A stretch of 64,000 nucleotides of DNA from Adenophora triphylla var. japonica (lineage: Eukaryota; Streptophyta; Magnoliopsida; Asterales; Campanulaceae), in assembly GCA_022495995.1 (NCBI GenBank), contig JAFEMH010002583.1, positions 207,001 to 271,000 on the forward strand, given 5' to 3'. Of this stretch, positions 1-10,174 are shown one piece after another. The position numbers and the translations under genes are program-made. How positions within the stretch are numbered: position 1 is the first letter of the stretch; each line of letters starts with the position of its first letter. The notes beneath the pieces were generated by a model that was given only the letters and a program-made list of their open reading frames with translations, searched no databases and was not told the origin of the DNA.

Positions 1-15
1 CAATCTACTATAATA

Positions 16-314
16 CTCCCTCTGTCTCAAGAAAAGTGTCACCATTTTAGGCTCGGCATGCAAATTAAGGAAAAAAGTGGGAAGAAAAAATGTTATGAGT
101 GTAATTTGAAAAGAGGAGAGAGAATTAGTGGAGGAAATATTAAATTTAAAAAGTGTTGTGAGTGTAATAGTGTTTTAGGAGAGAGAATGAGTGGAGGGAA
201 TAGTTAGTGGGATAATAGAATATCAATAAAACTTTTCCTTTTTAGGAAATGTAACGCTTCAAAACGGGACGCCATTTTAGATAAAAAGTGACGTAAATCC
301 TGGGACGGAGGGAG
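16..314. mobile_element. Stowaway-type MITE (Tc1/mariner-derived)
   Basis: The left end reads CTCCCTCTGTCTC and the right end is its near-perfect inverse, GGGACGGAGGGAG. TA dinucleotides flank both ends, as expected for the TA target duplication of this superfamily. There is no coding capacity. The interior carries the AGGAGAGAGAATGAGTGGAG motif shared with most other Stowaway copies in this window. Confidence 0.9.
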
Positions 315-345
315 TATGTTTCAAAGTATTGTCAATTTCCAGATA

Positions 346-618
346 CTCCCTCCGTCCCATATTTTTACAGACTTTTGAGTTTTGCACGAGAATTAAGGAG
401 GAAATATTATATTGAAAGTGTTGTGAGTGTGAAAATAAAATAGGAGAGAGAATGAGTAGAGAGAATAGTAAATTATAATGGTGATGTGAGTATTAAAATA
501 ATGTAGGAGAGAGAATGAGTGGAGGGAATATTAAAGATTCCTTTCCATTTTAGGAAAGTATATAATATTGTGGGACGCCCAAAAAGAAAAGTTTATATAT
601 TATCATGGGACGGGGGAG
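346..618. mobile_element. Stowaway-type MITE
   Basis: Starts CTCCCTCCGTCCC after TA and ends GGGACGGGGGAG before TA. The interior resembles the preceding MITE, including GAGAGAATGAGTGGAGGG, so the two are close relatives lying only about 30 bp apart. Non-coding. Confidence 0.9.
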
Positions 619-984
619 TATGCTTTATTTCTGGCCCTCAAACACATGTTATCAGTCACCTCAGTCTTGAATAATAAGGAAGCATCATGAGCAACCAACC
701 TTTTCTTATTCCTCTTCTCAACCAACTACTGGTTCAATCTCATCCCATTTCTGACTACTATTGCCCTTTTGTGTATTTTACCACCAAACTTATTTTATTT
801 GAATCCAACACATTCAACTTTATTTCAATGCTTCAACTGTTTCGTCTTTCCGCTAGGCATGAATTCACCGCATCGGTCGACTACGTGGGAACCCATGCTG
901 GCAGCGTGATTCTTCAGGCATTCTCAATATCGAACGGTGGCGAAAGCAGTTTCTGTGGTTGCTGATGATGCCGGAGGGTGCAGC
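619..984. other. Unassigned interval, possible host leader or exon
   Basis: A 92-codon open frame at 687-965 (+) has no recognisable domain. The part from about 840 to 984 is more GC-rich than its surroundings. It continues beyond the hAT insertion at 4300-4360 into a CT-rich stretch when read on the minus strand, which would suit the leader of a minus-strand gene interrupted by the transposon. No start codon context or splice sites settle this. Confidence 0.25.
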
Positions 985-1477
985 GTCTGTGGTAGGGATG
1001 ACCAAATCGGACCGGAACCGGACCGGAAAAGCCCGGAACCGGAGTAAAACGGGGAGAAAACCGTGAATCCAGGTCTAACCGAATCAAGTGAACCGGGCGG
1101 TCCTGGCTCAGGGGTCGAGGTGTAAAAACCGGTGAACCGCCGGTTCTTCAAACCGGAACCGTAAACCGTGAACCGGACCGGTCAAAAAACCGGCCAATGT
1201 GTGTGTTGTGTCGTGCGACACTGTGTGTGCTGTGACCGTGTGAGTGTGACTGTGAGTGAGACGTGAGTGGTGAGGAGGAGTGGTGTCCTCCTGGCTCCTG
1301 ACATGTCCCCCACTCCTCTTCCCCTACTCTACTAAGTAGTACTCCCTATTCCCTACTTTACAGTCTTTACTCCCTCCCCATGGCCCATGCAGTTACTTAC
1401 TCCCCCCAGCCTTGACCCTTTATTCTCTTTTAATTTCAAATTTATTTTTTGTTATTATGAAAAAGGTAAAGGTGTGG

Positions 1478-1831
1478 ACGATCTCGTGCTACCGGTGCTA
1501 ATGGAGAATTTGATAAATATTTAACCGTTGATTTTGAAGATGAAGATGATTTTGATATTTTAAATTGGTGGGCAATCAAAGCAAAAAAAATTTCTATTAT
1601 TGCTAGAATTGCAAAAGAAGTACTTGCTTGTCCCGCATCAACGATTTCGGTGGAGCAAGCGTTTAGCATTGGTGGAAATATAGAGCATAATCGTCATAAT
1701 TTATCACCCGATAGTTTCGAAGCTTGTAATTTGTTGAATGATTGGGTTAGAGCGTAAAAAAGAACGCAAGATGAGGCGCCAAAATATGTTTTAGACGAGT
1801 ACTTTGATGAGACTAAATCGGGAAGTGATTA
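1478..1831 (+). pseudogene. hAT transposase C-terminal dimerisation domain remnant
   Basis: Conceptual translation gives FDILNWWAIKAKKISIIARI followed by AKEVLACPASTISVEQAFS, then LSPDSFEACNLLNDWVRA. This is the signature of the hAT-family C-terminal dimerisation region (conserved LxWW, the ACPASTISVEQAFS segment and the final LxxxW). A TAA at 1755-1757 interrupts the frame, after which the same frame continues to a second TAA near 1831. The N-terminal BED finger and RNase H-like catalytic core are absent, so this is a 3' remnant. It lies inside the hAT element bounded by GTCTGTGG duplications. Confidence 0.85.
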
Positions 1832-2090
1832 AGGTAAGTAAAATGTAATTTATTTAATTGTTATTGCATTTTATTTTTATAGGTTAGAATTTAGATAAAT
1901 ATTTGTAATAAAAAGAGGTAAAAGCTCCTAATGTCCCCCCTTAATTATAAAAGGGTAAGGTTGGTTGTCCCCCTCATTGTAAATTTGCCTTTAATTAATA
2001 AAATTTAAAGGGTACCGTCCCTTTTTTCTTTTATATACTATCATTTGTTTTATTTTTTTCTATGTTTGTTTTTCATTATAATATTGTTTT

Positions 2091-3719
2091 GAGTTGGTCT
2101 TATAAAAAACTAGTTTTTTCTTAAGATAAGAAAAAACGTGTTTTCAAAACAAACGGTGACATTTTTGTAATTACTGGCAACCATGATAAATGCCGGTGTT
2201 AATATTACAAATTCGTGCCATCCCAAGCTCCGATCATCTTCTCTGGCCATCCCAAGCTCCGATCGTTCTCCGGCGTTCACTCAGTTTGAGTATTTTGTAA
2301 CCTACAATTCGTGCCCTAGTTCCGCCATTAATGTCCATTGTCAACTCTGCTTCGTTACATAATTGATTGGTACTTTATTGATTGGTACATAATTAATTGG
2401 AGATAAGCTTGTGTGATTTGATTCCATAGCTCTTCGTTTTTCGTTGGATAAACGTAATGTCCTTCAATGGTGTGGATAAAGGGTTTAATTTGTCAAGTTT
2501 GGGTCAATTCAATTGGGAATTATGTGAATTTGTTCTAAATAATTGCCAAGTAGTTGTATAAATAATTGCCAGTGGTTATGGTAAAAATGTACCAGCACAT
2601 CTAAAAAAGTGCCGCTTAAAAGCTCTCTTTGTCCGTAAACTTAGTGCCGAGTGCATGTGTAACAAAGTGCCGGTGCCAGTGTAAAAAAGTGTCGGTTTAG
2701 TGTAATAAAGTACCGGTGTTAGTGTATCAAAGTGTCGGGTGTTAGTGTAAAACAAGTGCCGGTGTTAGTTTAACAAAGTGTCAGTGTTAGTGTAACAAAG
2801 TGCCAGTGTTAGTGTAACCAAGTGCCAGTGTTAGTTTATAAAGTCACTTAATATACATGCACTAGCACTTTTTTACACTGGCACTTATTGATACTACAAC
2901 GGGCACTTTGTTACACTAACATTTTTGCTGGCTCTCAAAAACACAAGCACTGGCATTCAAAAACACATGCACTGACATTCAAAAACACATGCACTGGCAC
3001 TCAAATACACATACACTGGCACTCAAAAAAATTGATAATCATTTTTGTTGGCTCTCAAAAACACAAGCACTGGCATTCAAAAATACATGGACTGGCATTT
3101 GAAAACACATACACTGGCACTCAAAAATGCATACACTGGCACTCAAAAACACTGATAATTATTTTTCCTGATTTTCAAAAAAACATGAACTGGCATTCAA
3201 AAAAACATGAAATGGCATTCAAAATAACCTACACTGGCATTCAAAATCAGGTAGGCTGGCACTCAAAAACCCAAATGATTTGTTCGGCTCTGTTCTTCCT
3301 TCTCCAATCCAAAAACCACACACAAACACACACCATAAGAGGCAGCCTCTGTTTAATTCCCAATTTAGTAACCTCTGTTTGGTGAAATTGGAAGCTGGGT
3401 CATAACAGTGATTTATAGCAAATTCCATAGAATTGGGCCGACATCATCAATGGCGGCTTGTGTTCATGATTCCCGTTCCGACACCGTCCCTCGTCCCAAT
3501 CGTAACAGAATCCATATCGACGACGCCGACAGTTTATTGATTAGGTCGCCGGCGAGGGAGATTTGAGATCGGAGAAGACGATCGTTGTTGGGTCGGAGAA
3601 GAAGAACGGCCGCTGTTTGCGTTTAGTGAGAGAGAGACGGGTCGTTGTTGTTGGGTCGTAATTTTAAAACACGTTTTTTCATAAGTTATGAAAAAACGCG
3701 TTTTTTACAAGTTTTTGGC
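2091..3719. mobile_element. Family B element, copy 1 (GAGTTGGT termini, 9-bp TSD)
   Basis: Begins GAGTTGGTCTTATAAAAAAC and ends GTTTTTTACAAGTTTTTGGC. A perfect 9-bp direct duplication, TATTGTTTT, lies at 2082-2090 and 3720-3728. The two ends form an imperfect terminal inverted repeat of about 45 bp, and each end can itself fold (AAAAAACGTG with CACGTTTTTT). A 9-bp duplication fits Mutator-like elements. The interior has a degenerate 22-bp repeat array and then a GC-rich block (about 3435-3655) resembling a gene leader. No transposase is encoded. It is nested in the hAT element. Confidence 0.8.
2640..3290. repeat. Degenerate 22-bp tandem array (ACTGGCACT-type)
   Basis: Head-to-tail variants of a 22-bp unit beginning ACTGGCA(C/T)TCAAAAACACAT in the right part. 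In the left part a related unit reads GTGCCGGTGTTAGTGTAACA in the opposite sense. Three units make 66 bp, or 22 codons, and the unit has few stops, so a spurious 165-codon open frame spans 2888-3385. The orientation switches near 2840. Confidence 0.8.
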
Positions 3720-4307
3720 TATTGTTTTAGGTTATTTTTTTAAAAAAAATAAATCATTTATGAAATAATTTTATTAATAGTAGATAGAAAGAAAATAAAT
3801 AGAAAAAAGAAGGTAACTCCTTTCTGTTTGATGTTTTCATAAAATGAATCTTTTACTTGTAAATTGTAATGTAAATTTCATATGACAAGGCTGAGGTGAG
3901 GCATCCCATCATCCAGTTACAGTACCCACCACCCCTATCGGCCTACCCTAGTCCGTCCCTCCCTAGTCCCTACAAAATGCTTTTTACTTTTTTAGTTTTT
4001 AGAATTTGGTTTGGTTGGTTTAAAATTTGAATTTTGAGTGATTTCATTTCAAATTCGAATCGAAATTCTCCATCATTTTTTTTGAATAAGTCAGACTGTC
4101 AGAGTCAGAAAAAAAAATAAAAATAAAAAAATAATAAAATGAACCGCTGAACCGGACCGGAACCGGATCGGAACCATTTTGTACCAACCGGAACCGGATC
4201 CGTGAGTCAACCGGGCCGGTTAAGGTTTCCACTTTTGCCGAACCGGAACCGGCGATTCCGAACCGAAACCGGGCCCGGAACCGGATTTGGTCATACCTAG
4301 TCTGTGG

Positions 4308-4697
4308 TGGTATCTGGGAGACTGATGGATGAAGAAGAAGAGGAGGGGATTTGATTTAAGGGTTTTTTTTTCTTTTTTTTACTTCACCCCTTCAGTTTTC
4401 AAAAGAACAACTAAACCCCTATATTTTAGTATTTACTTTTTAGACCAAACTACCGAAAATATCCTTGGAAAAATGGCATGTGCAATGGCACATGTTAATT
4501 AACTGAGAAAAACTAACGTCGTTAGTGATAGTGCTAATGAATGCAAAAAAAAAAAAAAGTTGGATGCGTTGGTTACAAAAAAAAATTAGTTTGGTGGTAA
4601 AATGACTAAAATCCACAAAAGGGCAATAGTTGAGTGTTTTTTTTTTTTTTTGCTTTTTTTCCTAAATATAAATACAATAGTATAAAATCGTGAATCA
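4308..4697. other. Interval without recognisable genes
   Basis: AT-rich DNA with several homopolymer runs of A and T. I see no open frame with domain similarity and no clear element termini. Confidence 0.5.
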
Positions 4698-4706
4698 GAT
4701 GATAAA

Positions 4707-4857
4707 CAGAAAATTTTGGGGGAAACTAGTTTCTCCAAATATTATAAAAAGTCTTATTTTTTATTTTTTTTAAAAAATTGTACGTGTCTTTGTTTCGGTT
4801 TTTAAAACAAGACTTTTTATAATGTTATGGAGAAACTAGTTTCCCCAAAACCTACTC
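4707..4857. mobile_element. 151-bp foldback MITE with 9-bp TSD
   Basis: The arms run inward from AATTTTGGGGGAAACTAGTT on the left and from the inverse of GGTTTTGGGGAAACTAGTTT on the right, giving roughly 40-bp inverted repeats around a short AT-rich loop. A perfect 9-bp duplication, GATGATAAA, lies at 4698-4706 and 4858-4866. The duplication length suggests a Mutator-like MITE. No coding capacity. Confidence 0.85.
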
Positions 4858-5225
4858 GATGATAAATACACATTGAATATTTTTATGGATAACAAAGTCA
4901 AAACTGAAAAAAAAAATAAGTGACCTTGCTCCAATGATGATCCAATGATGATCGATATTTTGTTTTGATAAGATTATTTAGTTTTAGAATTAACTAATGT
5001 TACATCCGCGAGTTTAACGCACGGACAACATACTATTCCAAAGTAAGTTTAGATTTTAAGCAAAGTTAGCAATGTAAAAAAATATAGATGAAGATAAAAG
5101 TAATAATTCGACAATAATTTTCATTAAATTGATAATAATGTTAATGCTAAATAAATTATTAAATACAATTTTGATATTATTGAGAAAATATTACATTTTT
5201 TTTTAAAACAATTGTCTATGCAAAG

Positions 5226-5460
5226 TTGCAGCCCAAAGAAATTTTAAGAGCCCAATCAGTAAGCCCAACAACAAATCCATTCATATATAAACATCGAAAT
5301 TTCACAAACCTAACCCTAACCCTAACACTCACAACCACTCTCTCTTTCTCGTCTTTTGTTGTAGTCCTCCACTGCCGTGAGTCAATTCCATCGCCGACTT
5401 TGCCACTATCGAAATACACTTGTTCTCCTTAGCATCATAAAACTCTCTTCATGGCGGGCA
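5226..5460 (+). promoter_or_regulatory. Orphan promoter/leader with telo-box-like repeats
   Basis: TATATAAAC (about 5284) is followed about 25 bp later by CCTAACCCTAACCCTAAC (about 5309-5326) and then a CT-rich tract ending near an ATGGCGGGC start at about 5451. Telo-box plus TATA plus a pyrimidine-rich leader is typical of plant ribosomal-protein and other growth genes. The frame opened by the ATG closes after about 12 codons, so any coding part is lost or moved. Probably a captured or broken promoter. Confidence 0.4.
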
Positions 5461-7250
5461 TTTTAAATGACGGATTACAACAACCGTAAACATTTGATGG
5501 TTTTCAAGGAAATCCTTATTGAAATTAATAAATGTCAGTTTCTATGTCATTTCGAGCCTTCAATTTGGGTATTTTCTGAATCCCTTATTTTTAAGTAATT
5601 TTTATTTACTTGGATATTCTTAAGATTCAACACATATTTCATTTTATTTATCATTAATCTTTAAGAAATTAACACATTTATTGTAGATGCATGTATATTT
5701 TGAGATCCAAATCAGGGTAATTTTTATATGCCCCAAAATTTTGTCTAATTGTAGATGCATGTAAGGTCACATTTTGAGACTTAACATGATAATGTAATTT
5801 AAGTACTAAGCATAGAAAAAAACAGTGGAAGACTGACTTTTGAGTTTCAATATATGTATATGGAGCTTTATATATTGTCTCGATCCGCCTCAAAATAAAT
5901 ATGATCAAACAAAAATTTGCACCTAAATGATTTTTCAAAAAAATTTCATTTTTTTTTATTCTTACAAAACTAAGAGTTTGATTTTTTTTTTAGCAAGGTA
6001 ATGGCTTCGAGTCATCCAACTTGTATTTGTTAACCAATAGAGTATATTAGAGTGCATAAAAGCACCATATTTGTTTGTGATGCTCTGCATTCGTAAACTT
6101 TTACAAGAGTTGGTAACTTAACAAAGTATTCATATACAAAAATCATAGTAACTAAGTTTCTAAAGAATATATGATCATCCATCCACTGAATCATCTAGGC
6201 TGTCAAGCCAATTCAAGGAATAAATTCAAAGTAAAAAAACCATAGAGCCTTGACATTGGTATAGGAAACCCACCAAGATGACCACATTATCAAACTTGAA
6301 AGTTGGGTAAGAAAGAAATGTAATGGTGCAATATTCTTTAAGAAGGTGCTAAAAAAGCAAAGATAACTCAGGTTAGATTCACACAATCAAGTTGTTGCAA
6401 AAAATTTGTATGCCTAGATTTTACAACTTAACCTGCTTATTTACATGGTTCTGACGAATGGTTATTTTCCTTTGTTGTTTAGGTCAAACCATGAGTGACA
6501 GACCTATATTTCTCAAACTCACAAACTGAGAAAAACTTTCCTATCTATGAAAATAATATATTACCAGGTATTGTTTGTGTCGAGCTTGTTGTTATGACAG
6601 TTGTTGTACTTCGTTCGAAGAAAAAGTTTAAAGTTTGTGAAATTGCATTTTCAGGCATAGGTGGGTGGGGGGGGGGGCAAAAAATCACTTGGGTAACTCC
6701 TCATGCATTGCAGCAAGTATTGCCTCAAGATGTTCACTACAACATGATGTTAACTTTCTTAGAATTATATGTGGTCGACTCTCAGTTATTGTTAAGGCCT
6801 GATTTTTTTTTTTTTAAATTGATTCTTAAATGATTTTTAAAGATTTATAAATTTGTTTATAGGCTTCCATTTAAATGGTTTGAGGGCAAATTTGTTTAAT
6901 CTGATGTATTTAATCACTTTGGGCTGCAGGAACTAAGTGTAATCGTCCCTGCAAGAGAAAAGCAGAGACAACTGTAAAAACTACAATCAATAAGGCACAA
7001 ATATTCAACATACACTTTACACTTTAGCTTTACTTATACTCCAGTATTATGCATTGCATTTGAAGTGGCAATAATGACTCAGTCCGCACCTCCTCTTTTA
7101 CTTTGAAGAGGCTAACTACAAAGGTATTTATTTAGACTGATTTATTTTTAAATTTTTATTATTCTTGTTCTATATTTAAAATTTTCATCATAACATTTAA
7201 ACAGTTAGAACATAAGTTCTGTACCCTCATTTTTTAGTTATTTATGGACA
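5461..7250. other. Interval without supported genes
   Basis: AT-rich sequence with short open frames only (for example 6495-6833) and a run of 12 G residues near 6670. It lies upstream of the OSCA-like pseudogene, so decayed upstream exons could be present, but I could not recognise any. Confidence 0.4.
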
Positions 7251-8051
7251 GGTTTTTTGGGAAAGACTGTTGGTGCAATTGATTATTATCCGTCTGAAAT
7301 CGAGATATTGTGCCAAGAAAGTCTGTGGCGTCATTTGCTTTAAAATATTTTTTCTTTAATGAAACGTGTATCACATGTACTCCAAGTTCCATCCCAAAAA
7401 AAAATGTACAATTTTTTTTTTAAAAAAAAAAAATTGCTCTTGATGTTGATGAAGAGCAAATTTGATTTTTTTTTTATTTTGAAAATTCATTTTGGGACAG
7501 AGGGAGTATATGGTTTTTTCTATTTGTCTTTTATGAATGTTTTAATTTTTCTTGATCTAGGAAACTACAAAGAGCAAAAAAATAGATTGATCCTAAGTCC
7601 ATAATCCCTGCAACATTTGTTTCATTTAAGTCAAAATGGGGGGCAGTTGTGTGTGCTCACCCACAACAATCAAATAATCCTATTAGTTGGCTAACAGATT
7701 GGGCTCCCGAGCAACGTGATGTTTACTGGAATAATCTTGCAATACCATACGCAAAACTCAATTTGCGAAGACTGCTTATGGTTGTTGCCCTGTTTCTTCT
7801 TACATTTTGTTTTATGATCCCAATAACATTTGTTCAATCACTGGCCAATCTTGAGGGCATACAAAAGGTATTCCTATCTTGATTTCCTACACATTCTCTT
7901 GATTTTCATGCAGTTCTCTTTTTCTTTTTTGTTTATTAAAGTTATTAAACTTTTCTTTCAGTGAGACTATCAAATATGTAATTCAAGGTTTTCTTCCAGG
8001 GTTTGCGCTAAAAATATTCATCGTTCTTTTTCAACAATCCTTCTGATTGAT
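7251..8051 (+). pseudogene. OSCA/CSC1-like (DUF221) channel pseudogene fragment
   Basis: Three exon-like pieces match the family of hyperosmolality-gated calcium-permeable channels. At 7251-7335, after an AG acceptor, the reading GFLGKTVGAIDYYPSEIEIL matches the cytosolic loop. At 7607-7867 it continues with SKWGAVVCAHPQQSNNPISW and LTDWAPEQRDVYWNNLAIPY, then RRLLMVVALFLLTFCFMIPI, i.e. the conserved WAPEPRDVYW segment plus a membrane helix, ending at a GT donor. At 7962-8051, after TTTCTTTCAG, it reads YVIQGFLPGFALKIFIV. The gene lacks its N- and C-terminal parts, a MITE interrupts it at 7380-7506, and stops follow the last exon. The identification is by recognisable family motifs. Confidence 0.8.
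7380..7506. mobile_element. Short Stowaway-like MITE in the OSCA pseudogene
   Basis: The left end CTCCAAGTTCCATCCC and right end GGGACAGAGGGAG are degenerate inverted repeats flanked by TA. The interior is mostly A and T homopolymer runs. It lies between two recognisable OSCA exons, in what was an intron. Confidence 0.65.
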
Positions 8052-8473
8052 GTAAGTTGTCCCTACTAATAAAGGTTGAAGTTCAAGTAAATGTTCATTT
8101 TTTTTGTATAATTTTGAAATGACGGACACTATGATGTTGTAGACATTGAAGCGCAACAACTAAGATGCAGACCCGCTACTTGGCTCTTCTAGAATTTCAA
8201 TTAGCTCGCAGTTCGCCCAGGCGAAAGGTCATGTATTGAATGCACTTAAGGTACATTTGTCTCCACACGCTTTGCTTCATTTGTGTATATTTATCAAGAA
8301 AAAAATGTTGCTTAAATTCTTGATCATTATAGGGATAGCATGTCACACTTTACCTGTTGGATCGGAAGAAATACTGTTTTTGCGAATTTTTTCTCAAATA
8401 ATCCCGTTTTACTTTTTTATTTACTTAAATGACTCACTGTTCAAACTATTGCCCACAATGACCATTTTTTTGA

Positions 8474-8657
8474 AACTCGCTACACCGTGTAGCGAGTTTG
8501 ACTAGGGTTGGTCAAAACTCGCTACACCGTGTAGCGAGTTTATGTTAATTAAGTTTGACCGGTGGGAAATTAATTAGGGCATTTAATTAACATAAACTCG
8601 CTACACGGTGTAGCGAGTTTTGACCAAAGTCAAACTCGCTACACGGTGTAGCGAGTT
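8474..8657. repeat. Four copies of a 25-bp near-perfect palindrome (left TIR)
   Basis: The unit is AACTCGCTACAC, one C or G, then the reverse complement GTGTAGCGAGTT. Copies are at 8474-8498 and 8516-8540 (central C) and 8595-8619 and 8633-8657 (central G), so the four form a nested inverted arrangement. The spacers (for example GACTAGGGTTGGTCAA) are also conserved among family members. Confidence 0.95.
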
Positions 8658-8829
8658 ATGTAATTTCAAATTCCCTTCAAACCCTCTCCGTCAGTCCCAA
8701 CAAAACAAACCCTTCTCTTCCTTTCTCGGTCCATTTCTCCCTTTTCTTTCTTTCTTTCTTAGTCCATCTCTCATTTATCTCTTTCAAATCTAATTCATCT
8801 TTCTCAATCCAAAATTTATAACTATAAAA

Positions 8830-9660
8830 ATGGATCCATCAAAACCCCGCTGATATCTTAGACGACAACCTCTTCCTGGACATCCCGTTCAAACCTCGAA
8901 TCGTCTATCTAATCTCTCTCAAATCGAACGAGAGTTTGAATCTCCACCGCTTCAAATCGAACGAGAGAGAGAATCTCCACCGCCTCATATCATACCTGGT
9001 CCCGCTGGTGACGCACAGTCCGCCATGCGTCGGCATCGCACCGAAAAAGCTCATGTCTCTCAGGGACCCCCCGCTAAGTCGACCCAAGAGGCCATACTTA
9101 GAAAGCTTGAAGAGCCGGAGGCGAATGACGATTTTCAGGGCAACGCTTGGCTTTCTGCAATGGACTATCTCACTGCAGAGGGTACTTATTATCCGTTGAG
9201 AATGATAAAGGAGAATTGCCAAAAATATGAGAGGGTGGAACAGGTATATTATTTTATATTAATTATAGTTAAGGTTGAAATTTACAAATAATTGATCATT
9301 ATATTTTTGTTCTATTAGGTTGTTGTGGTTGTGAAGGAGTTCACACCAAGTGATCATGGCTCTGTGCATTTGGTTTTGAAGGATCCTATTGATACCATTG
9401 ATGCTTACATTGTTGACAAAGTGATGAGGGATAGTGAGGGCGGAAGTGATATAGGTGTTGGTGCTGTTCTTATACTTACTCAGGTATGAAATATTTTCCT
9501 TAACATTACACTCCCTAAGGTTATATTCCTTAACATTTTGTTCTAAATGTTTTGTTTTTTTGATCTATTAGGCTGTTGTTTGGGTCCCCTCACGCTAAAA
9601 AAAAATACTTAACATTGTTACTTCCAATGTTTCTAAGGTGTTTCCCAAGGATTGTTAATT
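8830..9660 (+). pseudogene. HROB-like (DUF4539) gene fragment, left arm copy
   Basis: Three exon-like segments with GT-AG borders: 8830-9243, 9319-9483 and 9572 to about 9656. Exon 1 carries IIPGPAGDAQSAM and NAWLSAMDYL. Exon 2 reads KEFTPSDHGSVHLVLKDPID then VGAVLILTQ, and exon 3 ends near SNVSKVFPKD. This order matches the C-terminal OB-fold region of HROB/MCM8IP, a factor that loads the MCM8-MCM9 helicase during homologous recombination in animals; plants have a homologue of this family. A TGA follows the seventh codon, and a TAA interrupts exon 3, so the copy is not functional. It sits just inside the TIR, typical of a captured fragment. Confidence 0.7.
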
Positions 9661-10174
9661 TGTGTTATTGGACATGTAATATTTGAATTTCTGTCGGATT
9701 TAATATGTTCTGAATTTATGTAATATTTTTCTATGTGATCGGGACGTGATCACTGAATATTTTGGATTTAATGTAAAATTTCCTATGCGGCCGGTATGTG
9801 GCCACTAACTTGACAATATTTTTGTTTTTTGTGATGTTATTTTAGATTTTTTAAAATTATTTCGTACAGTATGTTTGGTTTTGTTGCAATTATTCATGAC
9901 ATATTTTTTTTAACACATCCAAATTTTTTTTTTGAATAATTGCAACAAAACCAAACACAAACTGTACAAAATAATTTAAAAAAATCTAAAATAACATCAC
10001 AAAAAACAAAAATATTGTCAAGTTAGTGGCCACATCCCGGCCACATAGGAAATATTACATTAAATTCAAAATATTCAGTGATCACATCCCGATCACATAG
10101 AAAAATATTACATAAATTCAGAACATATTAAATTCGACAGAAATTCAAATATTACATGTCCAATAACACAAATT

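Larger units (their letters stand above)
993..4299. mobile_element. hAT-superfamily transposon with nested insertion
   Basis: The termini are TAGGGATGACCAAATC on the left and the inverse of TAGGTATGACCAAATC on the right. An exact 8-bp target duplication, GTCTGTGG, lies at 985-992 and 4300-4307, diagnostic of hAT. Both ends carry dense subterminal copies of ACCGGAACCGG (about 1000-1190 and 4140-4290), the kind of motif hAT transposases bind. A decayed dimerisation domain survives at 1478-1831. The rest of the transposase is gone, and a 1.6-kb element (2091-3719) sits inside, so the element is non-autonomous today. Confidence 0.9.

Noticed and set aside
4990..5040. A second Helitron 3' end (CCGTGCGTTAAACTCGCGG on the minus strand)
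   Set aside because: The stem is imperfect and the terminus reads TTAG, not CTRR; no matching 5' end was found.
5309..5326. Interstitial telomere array
   Set aside because: Only about three CCCTAA units next to a TATA box; better read as telo-box promoter elements.
8474..8657. Regularly spaced 25-bp repeats resembling a CRISPR array
   Set aside because: The units are palindromes in TIRs of a plant transposon; spacers are conserved between elements and there are no cas genes. This is nuclear plant DNA.
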